Below are positions 43,725-51,203 of a DNA stretch of 64,000 nt, piece by piece (positions within the stretch are counted from its first letter, which is position 1; every line of letters begins with the position of its first letter). Source of the stretch: an uncultured Bacteroidales bacterium (GTDB lineage: Bacteria > Bacteroidota > Bacteroidia > Bacteroidales > Bacteroidaceae); assembly GCA_902788275.1 (NCBI GenBank), contig CADAJV010000002.1:1-64000 (forward strand), read 5' to 3'. The position numbers and the translations under genes are program-made. The notes under the pieces were generated by a model, which did not search any database, had not been told where the DNA came from, and saw nothing but the letters and a program-made list of their open reading frames with translations.

Positions 43725-43901
43725 ATGAAGAAAGAATATATCAAACCCGCGATGGAGAATGTTCTCCTGAATGCCCAACATTTACTGACCACCTCTTATG
43801 CCAAGGCTTCCGCAACAGGACTCGACGAAGGCGAGAGCCTCACCGGCAACGGCGAGAACGGCAGCATCACCAGCACCGACAGCTGGGAGAATGCTTGGTA
43901 A
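43725..43901 (+). CDS. 58-residue MKKEYIKP-type peptide
   Basis: A small gene with a strong AGGAGG site at 43711-43716, unusual in this window, 8 bp before the ATG. The peptide starts MKKEYIKPAMENVLLNAQ, then LLTTSYAKA, and ends in an acidic, Gly/Asn-rich tail closing with SWENAW. Peptides with this K-x-Y-I-x-P start and acidic tail are frequent in Prevotella; their function is unknown. It lacks a signal peptide. A two-part layout (leader-like helix, then Gly/Ser/Asn core) would fit a ribosomal peptide precursor, but no modifying enzyme is nearby. Last gene of the cohesin-dockerin unit. Confidence 0.75.
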   Translation: MKKEYIKPAMENVLLNAQHLLTTSYAKASATGLDEGESLTGNGENGSITSTDSWENAW

Positions 43902-43920
43902 CAGCATATTTCCCCAAAAC

Positions 43921-43957
43921 AAAAGCTCGCGCTATTGGTAGCGCGAGCTTTTTTGTT
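43921..43957 (+). terminator. terminator of the cohesin-dockerin unit
   Basis: A perfect 14-bp stem (AAAAGCTCGCGCTA with TAGCGCGAGCTTTT), loop TTGG, followed by further Ts. Confidence 0.92.
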
Positions 43958-43989
43958 GTGTAAAAAACTCCTAACTCCTAACTTTTTAG

Positions 43990-43997
43990 TATCTTTG
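43990..43997 (+). promoter_or_regulatory. -7 element of recF
   Basis: TATCTTTG ends only 4 bp before the recF ATG, so transcription would start at or next to the start codon. Confidence 0.6.
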
Positions 43998-44001
43998 CAG
44001 C

Positions 44002-45117
44002 ATGATACTCCAATCGCTGTCAGTAAATAATTATCGCAACATCGGACAGGCTGATCTCCAACTCTCGCCCAAGCTCAATTGCTTTGTGGGCAGCAACGGG
44101 GTGGGGAAGACCAACCTGCTGGATGCCGTTTACTACCTGTCCTTTTGCCGTAGTGCCTTCAGCCAGACTAATCAGCAGGTGCTGCGCCACGGTGAGGATT
44201 GGATGGTGTTGCAGGGGCTGTACATCACCACCCAAGGCGAGGAGATGAAAATCTATTGTGGCCTCAGGGCGGGACGACGCAAGTCGTTTAAGAAAAACGG
44301 CAAGGAATATCAGAAACTCTCCGAGCACATCGGCTCCATCCCTCTGGTAATGCTCTCACCGCAGGACAGCGAGTTGATTTTGGGCGGCGGCGATGTGAGG
44401 CGTCGGTTTATGGACGTTGTCATCTCGCAGTACGCACCCGACTATCTGTATGGCCTCATTCGCTACAATCAGGCCCTGCAGCAGCGCAATACTCTGCTCA
44501 AAACCGAAGGGCCCATCGACGACGCCCTGCTTTCGGTTTATGATGAGCAGATGGCTACCGCCGGACATGTGATATACGGCTATCGCAAGCAGTTCACCGC
44601 TGATTTCGTGCCGATATTCAACGAAGTCTATGCCGCCCTCGGCAATAGCAACGAGGCGGTCAGTCTTACCTATCGCTCCCATTGCCACGATGGCGACCTG
44701 CTGCAGATGCTGCAGTCGCACCACGAGAAAGACCATATCGTGGGTTATACCCTCAAGGGCATCCACCGTGACGACCTGGAGATGCAGCTTGACGGCTATC
44801 CACTCAGATACGAGGGCTCGCAGGGACAGAGCAAGACATTTCTTACAGCCCTCAAGTTTGCGCAGTATAGTTATCTGCGTAAGATGGTCAGCGACCGCAC
44901 GCCGCTGCTATTGTTGGACGATATCTTTGATAAGCTCGACGACGAGCGTGTCTCGCGAATCATCAACCTTGTGAGTACCGAGGATTTTGGCCAGATATTT
45001 ATTACCTCCACCAGCAGTGACACACTTCGCAAAGTAATCGCTCAGACGGGTAAGGACCATAAGTTCTTTCACGTTAGCGACGGCCGTTATGAATTGGAAG
45101 ACAATGAAGTACGTTAA
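44002..45117 (+). CDS. recF: DNA replication and repair protein RecF
   Basis: SMC-like ATPase that loads RecA at single-strand gaps. 371 residues. Walker A GSNGVGKTNLL at 30-40, the signature region YEGSQGQSKTFLTALKFAQY and Walker B PLLLLDDIFDKLDD near 300. The start MILQSLSVNNYRNI matches the family N-terminus. The transcript is likely leaderless. The dciA-like gene overlaps its 3' end. Confidence 0.96.
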   Translation: MILQSLSVNNYRNIGQADLQLSPKLNCFVGSNGVGKTNLLDAVYYLSFCRSAFSQTNQQVLRHGEDWMVLQGLYITTQGEEMKIYCGLRAGRRKSFKKNGKEYQKLSEHIGSIPLVMLSPQDSELILGGGDVRRRFMDVVISQYAPDYLYGLIRYNQALQQRNTLLKTEGPIDDALLSVYDEQMATAGHVIYGYRKQFTADFVPIFNEVYAALGNSNEAVSLTYRSHCHDGDLLQMLQSHHEKDHIVGYTLKGIHRDDLEMQLDGYPLRYEGSQGQSKTFLTALKFAQYSYLRKMVSDRTPLLLLDDIFDKLDDERVSRIINLVSTEDFGQIFITSTSSDTLRKVIAQTGKDHKFFHVSDGRYELEDNEVR

Positions 45118-45397
45118 GGTAAGACCCATCAGCGACCTCCTCAATGAGTTTCTGCGTACCGAGGGGTTTGAGACTCCCCTGCTGGAGCACCGCCTTATCC
45201 ATCAGGCGTGGCCCGAAGTGGTGGGAGAGTATGCTGCCAGCTGTACCGAGGAGATAAAGATTTACAATCAGACTCTCTATGTCCGCATCAGCAGCCCGGC
45301 GGTGAGGCAGGAGCTCCACATGCAGCGCACCGACTTGGCTCGTCGGCTCAATGCTTTTGTAGGTGCCTTCGTTATTGCCAATATTCATCTGAGTTAG
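45089..45397 (+). CDS. DUF721/DciA-family protein
   Basis: A 102-residue member of the DciA family, a replicative-helicase loading factor in other bacteria. VRPISDLLNEFLRTEGFETP, LIHQAWPEVVGEYAASCTEE and LYVRISSPAVRQELHMQR match the KH-like core. It overlaps recF by 29 bp; a second ATG at 45104 would reduce the overlap to 14 bp. The recF neighbourhood supports a replication role. Confidence 0.88.
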   Translation: MNWKTMKYVKVRPISDLLNEFLRTEGFETPLLEHRLIHQAWPEVVGEYAASCTEEIKIYNQTLYVRISSPAVRQELHMQRTDLARRLNAFVGAFVIANIHLS

Positions 45398-45471
45398 CCT
45401 GATTGCAGAGAAAATGCCGTGTAATTCCAAATTAATCCATAATTTCTAATTCCTAATTCCTAATTTATTAT

Positions 45472-45479
45472 TACCTTTG
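45472..45479 (+). promoter_or_regulatory. -7 element of tRNA-Tyr
   Basis: TACCTTTG, 19 bp upstream of the mature tRNA 5' end. The preceding 40 bp hold TAATTCC heptamer-like repeats. Confidence 0.6.
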
Positions 45480-45498
45480 CCTCACAAAATAATAGCAA

Positions 45499-45584
45499 GG
45501 GTGTTTTCCAGAGTGGCCAAATGGGGCAGACTGTAAATCTGCTGTCTTTCGACTTCGGTGGTTCGAATCCATCAGCACCCACCA
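45499..45584 (+). tRNA. tRNA-Tyr (GTA)
   Basis: An 86-base class II tRNA. The acceptor GGGTGTT pairs with AGCACCC. The anticodon loop is CTGTAAA with anticodon GTA, a long variable arm follows, and the T-loop is TTCGAAT. The CCA end is encoded (45582-45584). Confidence 0.96.
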
Positions 45585-45587
45585 AAG

Positions 45588-45633
45588 GAAGCCCCCTCCG
45601 GCTCCCCCAAGGGGAAGAGACGGAAGGGGCTTC
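45588..45633. repeat. GC-rich palindrome after tRNA-Tyr
   Basis: GAAGCCCCCTCCG (45588-45600) pairs with CGGAAGGGGCTTC (45621-45633, one mismatch), with CCCCCAAGGGG inside. It is REP-like and could end the tRNA transcript. Confidence 0.7.
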
Positions 45634-45652
45634 GCCATAAACATTACAGGTC

Positions 45653-46219
45653 ATGCGCAAGATTGTGATTTTTGCCTCTGGCAACGGCACCAATGCCGAG
45701 AGGATTATCAAGTATTTTGAGGGTAGCGACTTGGCGCAAGTTGCGCTGGTGGTCACAAACAAGGAGGATGCCTATGTGCGCCAGCGTGCTGAGCGCTTGG
45801 GTGTTGACAGCGTGGTTGTCACGGGCAAGGATATGAATGACGAGGCTCGCGTCAAGGCGCTGCTTGGTGACTATGGCGTAGATTTCTGTGTGCTTGCCGG
45901 CTATCTGCTGCTTGTGCCGCAGTATATCATTAAGTTTTTTAATGGCGACGTGGTCAACATCCATCCTGCGCTGTTGCCCAAGCACGGCGGTAAGGGAATG
46001 TACGGCGATCGTGTGCATGCTGACGTGCTGGCTTGCGGCGACGAGGTTAGTGGCATCACCGTCCACTATATTGACGAGCACTTTGACCGTGGGCGTACCA
46101 TCATGCAGGCTTTCTGTCCTGTGTTAGCCAATGACACCGTGGAGAGCCTTGCGCAGCGCATCCATAAGCTGGAGTACGCCTATTTTCCTGCTGCCATCGA
46201 GAGCGCACTAAAGGGCTGA
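45653..46219 (+). CDS. purN: phosphoribosylglycinamide formyltransferase
   Basis: Formyl-THF-dependent third step of purine synthesis. 188 residues. N-terminal FASGNGTNAERI binds the phosphoribosyl group. The catalytic triad is in NIHPALLPKHGG (Asn, His) and HYIDEHFDRG (Asp). Complete length. It follows the tRNA palindrome and precedes a lipoprotein gene by 3 bp. Confidence 0.96.
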   Translation: MRKIVIFASGNGTNAERIIKYFEGSDLAQVALVVTNKEDAYVRQRAERLGVDSVVVTGKDMNDEARVKALLGDYGVDFCVLAGYLLLVPQYIIKFFNGDVVNIHPALLPKHGGKGMYGDRVHADVLACGDEVSGITVHYIDEHFDRGRTIMQAFCPVLANDTVESLAQRIHKLEYAYFPAAIESALKG

Positions 46220-46222
46220 TGT

Positions 46223-46756
46223 ATGCACAGGCTAGTCTTATTTTTCTTTGTTGGCATGCTTGCCGTGATTGGTGTGGCATGCAGCAGCCCGGGGGTGCTG
46301 GACGACGATGAGCCCGACACTGCGGAAATAATCATTGACGATACTGTTACAGAAAACGACACCGCTGCCACGGATACCATGGCAGCGGGTGATGACAGCG
46401 TGGCGGCCGTCAGTGTGGCCGAGGCGCAGAGCCTCTATGTGGAGGGGGATGCAGTGCCTGTCGTTGTTTGCGGCTATATTGTAGGCACAGTGAAGAGCTC
46501 TTTTGCCACAGGATGCAATTTTGCTGCGCCCTTTAGTGTGGAGACCAATCTGCTGCTGGCTGATAGCAAGGAGCCGGCGGGCAATGATGAGTGTATGCCC
46601 GTAGAGTTGCGCAAGGGTACGGCCATTCGAGACAGCCTCAATCTTGTCAGCAATCCCGGCATGCTTGGTGCCAAAGTCGTGATTGGTGGCGTGCTGCAGC
46701 GCTATTTTAAGGTTGTGGGCATCAAGTCTGCCTCTGAGTTTATTGTTTTAGACTAA
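46223..46756 (+). CDS. lipoprotein with OB-like C-terminal domain (DUF6359-like)
   Basis: A 177-residue lipoprotein with lipobox GVAC (Cys20). A linker rich in Asp, Thr and Ala (25-70) leads to a C-terminal beta domain: VPVVVCGYIVGTVKSS, NLLLADSKEP, VVIGGVLQRYFKVVGIKSAS. The pattern resembles the OB-fold-like DUF6359 domain of Bacteroidales surface proteins. Function unknown. Its last 9 bp overlap the convergent thiamin gene. Confidence 0.75.
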   Translation: MHRLVLFFFVGMLAVIGVACSSPGVLDDDEPDTAEIIIDDTVTENDTAATDTMAAGDDSVAAVSVAEAQSLYVEGDAVPVVVCGYIVGTVKSSFATGCNFAAPFSVETNLLLADSKEPAGNDECMPVELRKGTAIRDSLNLVSNPGMLGAKVVIGGVLQRYFKVVGIKSASEFIVLD

Positions 46757-47236
46757 GTATTCACCAAGGCGTGCTACAGGGTCGTTGCTCTGCCAGATGT
46801 CGCCCAGCACTGCCACTCCGCCAAAGCCGAGGCTGAGGGCTTTACGCGCATTGGCGGGGGTTATGCCGCCGAGGGCTATGACATGCCCGTCGATGATGCC
46901 GGCGGTATGAGCCTGGCGCAGGGTCTGCTCGGTGAACGCTGCGCGGTATCCCTGCTTGGATATGCTGTCGAAGATAGGGCTGAGGAATACGTAGTCGCTG
47001 TGCTGCTTGTTGCGGCTCACTTCCTCCAGCGTGTGGCAGGAGTGCAGGGCGTGGTTGTGCATCACTATCCTGTTGCGAAAGCATGGTTCTATCTGAGCAA
47101 TGAGGGCGTTCTTCTCCTCAGCCGTGGCCTGCGGCTTGCGCAGGTGCAGCGTGGGGAGGCCGTGGCGGAAGAGGCGGTTGATGATTTCAGCTTCGCCGCA
47201 GAAAAACTCGGGCTTAGTGAGCAGTATCAACTTCAT
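46748..47236 (-). CDS. thiamine-phosphate-synthase-like protein (TenI-like), internally short
   Basis: A 162-residue ThiE/TenI-family barrel, about 40 residues shorter than usual. LPTLHLRKPQATAEE is the phosphate-side N-terminus; YVFLSPIFDSISKQGYRAAF and VIALGGITPANARKALSLGF form the C-terminal half. The segment that normally lies between the strand RIVMHN and SCHTLEEV, one beta-alpha unit, is missing. Catalysis is doubtful. It is last in the thi operon, 64 bp after thiH. A TenI-like regulatory or redundant role is possible. Confidence 0.8.
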   Translation of the reverse strand: MKLILLTKPEFFCGEAEIINRLFRHGLPTLHLRKPQATAEEKNALIAQIEPCFRNRIVMHNHALHSCHTLEEVSRNKQHSDYVFLSPIFDSISKQGYRAAFTEQTLRQAHTAGIIDGHVIALGGITPANARKALSLGFGGVAVLGDIWQSNDPVARLGEYLV

Positions 47237-47300
47237 ATCGCAGGGGCGTTTTATAAACTACGGAAACCACAGATACCTATAGTAACTATAGAAAAAGATA

Positions 47301-48431
47301 TCAGTTGGCGGTCTTGTGGTCGAAGCTGGCGTCCCAGTCTTTCCACACTGGTGTGATGCCGCGGCTCAGCAATGCCTGGCGTATCTCGTCGGCAGTGCGG
47401 TTGTCGTTGACGGAGAACTGGTCGAGAGCTTCGGGATAGGTATGGTAGCCCCCGGGCTGGGTGCGGCTGTCGGCGCTCATGGTTGTCACGCCGAGTCCGG
47501 CCATGTTGTCGCGGATGAAGGCTGGCTCGCGGGTGGAGTAGGATATGTCAACATCGTGGTCGAAGATGCGCATGGCGAAGGTGGCCTGTGCCAGCTGGCG
47601 GTCACTCATCACGCAGTTGGGCTGAAATCCCTGATTCTCGGCTGGCCTCATGCGCGGGAAGTTGATGCTGTATTTGGTGCGCCAGTAGTTGCGCTGCAGA
47701 TAGCGCAGGTGGTGAGCCATCATGGTGATGTCGGTGCGCCACTCCTTCTCTAGCCCGATGAGCACGCCCATGCCGATGGAGTGTACGCCGGCCTGGCCCA
47801 TGCGGTCGAAGCCGTTGACGCGCCACTCAAACTTCGATTTCATGCCGCTGGGATGATAGATATTGTAGTTCGCCTTATGGTAAGTTTCCTGGAAGCATAT
47901 TACGCCGTTCATGCCGTGGTGGGTGAGAAGGCGGTAGTCCTCGGCGCTGAGGGGCTGTACCTCAATTTTCACGTTGCTGAAGTATCGCTTGGCAATGCTG
48001 ACTGCCTCGCAGAGGTAGGGCGTGCCGGCCTTGGCGGGATTCTCGCCTGTCACTATTAGGATATTCTCAAACGGGGCCAGGCGCTTGATGGCCTTAAACT
48101 CGTCCTCTATCTGCGCAGGAGTGAGTATGACACGTGCCATGGGGTTCTGTCGGTGGAAGGCGCAGTAGATGCAGCCGTTGGTGCAACTGTTAGTGATGTA
48201 TAGGGGTATGAACATCGACATGGTGCGCCCGAAGCGCTCCTCGGTATAGTGCTTTGAGAGCTGAGCCATCTGCTCGATGTAGGGTTCGGCGGCGGGCGAG
48301 ATGAGGGCCATGAAGTCCTCCACATCGCAGCGGCCCTTGCCCAGGGCACGGCGCACGTCGGCCTCAGTCTTTGCGGCTATGCGCTCGGTAGTTGCCTCCC
48401 AGCTTATATTTTCTAAATATTCAGAGAACAT
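47301..48431 (-). CDS. thiH: tyrosine lyase, radical SAM
   Basis: Cleaves tyrosine to dehydroglycine for thiazole synthesis in anaerobes. 376 residues. The radical-SAM cluster motif is in NSCTNGCIYCAF. The C-terminal region TMSADSRTQPGGY is typical of ThiH. The start ATG at 48429-48431 (MFSEYLENISW) is chosen over the much longer open frame that runs antisense-free into the thiG region, because family members begin here. 34 bp separate it from thiG. Confidence 0.95.
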   Translation of the reverse strand: MFSEYLENISWEATTERIAAKTEADVRRALGKGRCDVEDFMALISPAAEPYIEQMAQLSKHYTEERFGRTMSMFIPLYITNSCTNGCIYCAFHRQNPMARVILTPAQIEDEFKAIKRLAPFENILIVTGENPAKAGTPYLCEAVSIAKRYFSNVKIEVQPLSAEDYRLLTHHGMNGVICFQETYHKANYNIYHPSGMKSKFEWRVNGFDRMGQAGVHSIGMGVLIGLEKEWRTDITMMAHHLRYLQRNYWRTKYSINFPRMRPAENQGFQPNCVMSDRQLAQATFAMRIFDHDVDISYSTREPAFIRDNMAGLGVTTMSADSRTQPGGYHTYPEALDQFSVNDNRTADEIRQALLSRGITPVWKDWDASFDHKTAN

Positions 48432-48465
48432 TTTTTGGTTTTTGTTTCTTTGGTACCTGACTTTT

Positions 48466-49239
48466 TTATGCCAAAAACTGTGTGAGCGGTGAGCTGGCGC
48501 TGGCCTCAAGGCTGCGGGCCTGCACAGCGAGGCCGGCCTCGTAGGCGCGGCGTCCGGCAATGACGGCCTCCTTGAATGCCACGGCCATCTCCACGGGATT
48601 GGCGGCCACCGAGATGGCAGTGTTGACCAGACATGCGCTGGCGCCCATCTCCATTGCCTCGGCGGCATGGCTGGGCGCGCCAAGGCCTGCGTCAACCACC
48701 ACCGGCACGCTGGCCTCCTCAATGATAATCTGCAGGAAGTCACGCGTCTGCAGTCCGCGGTTGGAGCCGATGGGGGCGGCCAGCGGCATGACGGCGGCGG
48801 CACCGGCCTCGGCCAACTGCTTGCACAGCGTGGGGTCGGCCTGGCAGTAAGGCAGCACGGTGAACCCCATCTTGACCAGCTGCTCGGTGGCCTTGAGGGT
48901 CTCCACCGAGTCGGGCAGCAGGTAGCGAGGGTCGGGGTGAATCTCAAGCTTGAGCCACGGTGTCTGGAAGGCCTCCCTGGCCATCTGTGCAGCAAACACG
49001 GCCTCCTCGGCGTCGCGCACGCCGCTGGTGTTGGGCAGCAGCTGGACGTCGGGATTAGTGATATGGGCGAGGAAATCGTCGCTTGCATCACCCAGCTCCA
49101 CACGCTTCATGGCCAGGGTAACCATTTGCGTGCCAGAGGCTTGTATGGCTTTGTTCATCATTTCGTTTGAACCGAATTTGCCTGTGCCCAGAAAGAGGCG
49201 CGAGGTGAATTCCTTGTTCGCAATTTTCAGTATATCCAT
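48466..49239 (-). CDS. thiG: thiazole synthase
   Basis: Forms the thiazole phosphate from deoxyxylulose-5-phosphate, ThiS-thiocarboxylate and dehydroglycine. 257 residues. The catalytic lysine is in [11 protein letters not shown] near residue 96. [10 protein letters not shown] at the N-terminus, [19 protein letters not shown] and [19 protein letters not shown] phosphate-binding loops follow. It lies 6 bp from the thiE stop codon. Confidence 0.97.
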   Translation of the reverse strand: MDILKIANKEFTSRLFLGTGKFGSNEMMNKAIQASGTQMVTLAMKRVELGDASDDFLAHITNPDVQLLPNTSGVRDAEEAVFAAQMAREAFQTPWLKLEIHPDPRYLLPDSVETLKATEQLVKMGFTVLPYCQADPTLCKQLAEAGAAAVMPLAAPIGSNRGLQTRDFLQIIIEEASVPVVVDAGLGAPSHAAEAMEMGASACLVNTAISVAANPVEMAVAFKEAVIAGRRAYEAGLAVQARSLEASASSPLTQFLA

Positions 49240-49245
49240 CTTTTA

Positions 49246-49899
49246 TCAGTTGTTTATCCGGTTAATCAGTCTTACTATGTTCTGCATCTCGCTCACGGGG
49301 TCGGGGGCTTGCAGTACGGTGCCCGAGATGGCTATGCCGCTCACTCCGGTGGCCATGATGTCGCTGATGTCGGAGGCCGTGATGCCGCCGATGGCCACTA
49401 TGGGCACTCGCACCAGGGCCTGGTCCATTTGGTCCACAATATGTACGTAGCCGTTGATGCCCAGGGTGGGGGCGAGGTTCTTCTTGGTATGGGTAAAGCG
49501 GAATGGGCCGCACCCGATGTAGTCGGCACTCTGCCGGCAGTGGCTGAGGGCCTGCTCCGCCGTGTTGGCGGTGCCGCCGATGAGCACCTCTTCGCCCAGC
49601 ATATGGCGCGCCTCGCGTATGGGCATGTCGGTGAGGCCGAGGTGTACGCCGTCGGCCTTCAGTTCCTTGACGAGTTCCACATGGTCATCCACTATGAAGG
49701 TAGCCCCATAGCGGTCGCACATGCGGCGCAGCTCGTGACCCACCTGGCGGATTTGCTGCACGTCGGCATCTTTCATCCTGAGCTGCACCCAGCGGCAGCC
49801 GCCTTCCAGAGCCATCTCCGCGCCCTCCAGGGTGGAGTAGCGCTCGGTCTGGTGGGTGATAAACTGCAGTTGCCCGCAATATTTGACAACCTCACTCAT
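49246..49899 (-). CDS. thiE: thiamine-phosphate synthase
   Basis: Joins thiazole phosphate and HMP-PP to thiamin phosphate. 217 residues, full length. CRWVQLRMKDAD, TFIVDDHVELVKELKADGVH, GGTANTAEQA and VAIGGITASDISDIMATG show all the expected loops. Complete, unlike the second family member at 46748. Second gene of the operon. Confidence 0.95.
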   Translation of the reverse strand: MSEVVKYCGQLQFITHQTERYSTLEGAEMALEGGCRWVQLRMKDADVQQIRQVGHELRRMCDRYGATFIVDDHVELVKELKADGVHLGLTDMPIREARHMLGEEVLIGGTANTAEQALSHCRQSADYIGCGPFRFTHTKKNLAPTLGINGYVHIVDQMDQALVRVPIVAIGGITASDISDIMATGVSGIAISGTVLQAPDPVSEMQNIVRLINRINN

Positions 49900-49963
49900 T
49901 ATGTAAAGTCATTAGGTGTCGCCAATTACTTATGTCCGTCTCCTGACACTAATCGGCCTGATG

Positions 49964-50161
49964 CTATCCTCCGCTGAAAGCCTTGAGGATAGTGATTTTC
50001 TGTCCGTCCTGAAGGGCGAAGGAGTCCCACTCGGTGCGCGGCACCATCTGATTGTTGACTGCCACGGCCACTCCGCTGTGAGGCAGGTTCTGCCCTGCGG
50101 CCAGCTGTGCCAGGGTGGTGGCGGCAGTCTCGTGGGGTGAGTTGTTGACGATGATATTCAT
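49964..50161 (-). CDS. thiS: thiamin sulfur carrier protein
   Basis: Ubiquitin-like sulfur carrier, 65 residues, ending in the required Gly-Gly (KAFSGG). MNIIVNNSPHE is the typical N-terminus; an upstream in-frame start at 50194 is rejected because it lies inside the -7 element. First gene of the thi operon. Confidence 0.93.
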   Translation of the reverse strand: MNIIVNNSPHETAATTLAQLAAGQNLPHSGVAVAVNNQMVPRTEWDSFALQDGQKITILKAFSGG

Positions 50162-50191
50162 CTGTTTTAGATTGCTGGTTATTTTCCCTTG

Positions 50192-50199
50192 CAAAGTTA
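50192..50199 (-). promoter_or_regulatory. -7 element of the thi operon
   Basis: Minus-strand TAACTTTG, 30 bp upstream of thiS. The leader is too short to hold a TPP riboswitch. Confidence 0.6.
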
Positions 50200-50313
50200 C
50201 GTGTTTTTTCCGTTACGGCCAAGCCTTTTGTCCCTCGCAGTTACCATCCTTCCGTCAGCTAACTGTGAACCACAGCAGTCTAACCACCTTCTCCCGTAAA
50301 ATAATAGCGTTCT

Positions 50314-50792
50314 CCTGCAATCTAACTCAGTGCTCCCGCAATCTAACTCAGTGCTCCCGCAATCTAACTCAGTACTCCCGCAATCTAACTCAGGGCTCCC
50401 GCAAAAACTCCTTAGGAATCGTGAAAAATTACTTAGGAATTTTAGAAAATTACTTAGGAATTTTAGAAAATTACTTAGAAATAATTAAAAATTCCTTAAG
50501 AGTTTTTGAAAATTACTTAAGAGTTTTTGAAAGTTCCTTAAAAATTTTTGAAAGTTCCTTAGGAATTTTCACGGGAGGTCGCGATTAGATTGCGGGAGGT
50601 CGCGATTAGATTGCGGGAGCACTGAGTTAGATTGCGGGAGCTCGGCTTTAGATTTCGTTTCGGCGAGTTATGGTTTCATCTTCATGTGTTATGGTTTCAT
50701 CTTCATGTGTTATGGTTTTATCTTCATGTGTTATGGTTTCATCTCCACGTGTTGTGGTTTCGTTTCTACTCGATTAGGGTCCAGCTCCTCGC
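50314..50792. repeat. 21-bp-period palindromic repeat array (over 20 units)
   Basis: Three blocks with exact 21-bp period. Block 1, four units like GCAATCTAACTCAGTGCTCC from 50314. Block 2, AT-rich CTTAGG-centred units at 50411, 50432, 50453, 50474, 50495, 50516, 50537 and 50558. Block 3, GATTAG/GTTATGG units from 50583 to 50772 at ten exact steps, beginning with the reverse complement of block 1. A large dyad between divergent thi and nrdD. 50793-51114 shows nothing recognisable. Confidence 0.93.
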
Positions 50793-51114
50793 GGCAATAT
50801 TTTGTTTCTGCGAGTTATGTCTGTTTCTGGCCGGGGTGAGCGGGCGCGAGATGCGGATTTTTTGCTGGGAAGATATAATATAATAATGTTCGCGTGTACA
50901 TATTTATTATATGCTGGTCCCCTGTTGTTTGCGGTGCGCGGGTATGTGTCCGTGGTTGCAGATAAAAATATTTGTGAACGGCGTTTGGAGGACGAAGTTT
51001 CCCAAAATGTAAAGTTATAGTGCTGATTTGCAGCGGTTAGCACAAATTTGGGTGCTGTGAAGTTTTCCAAAAAGAAATTTTTGTTGTAAAATTTTGGAAA
51101 ATTCTTGAAAAACA

Positions 51115-51146
51115 TTTGCGCGTATTGAGAATAATGAGTAACTTTG
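51115..51146 (+). promoter_or_regulatory. promoter of nrdD-nrdG
   Basis: TTTG (51115-51118), 20-bp spacer, TAACTTTG (51139-51146); leader of about 55 bases. Confidence 0.7.
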
Positions 51147-51203
51147 TAAAGTCGAGAAATGCGCTGATTAACAATAGCAATTAATATAACGAAATAACCA
51201 ACA

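Noticed and set aside
47301..49103. A 600-residue fused reading of thiH with an upstream extension
   Set aside because: The extension reads thiG in another frame; family alignment places the thiH start at 48431.
50115..50883. Open frames with 7-residue repeats across the 50 kb array (and similar at 35172-35501)
   Set aside because: A 21-bp repeat keeps any frame open as 7-codon repeats. No start signals, promoters or conserved domains; both strands are open in places.
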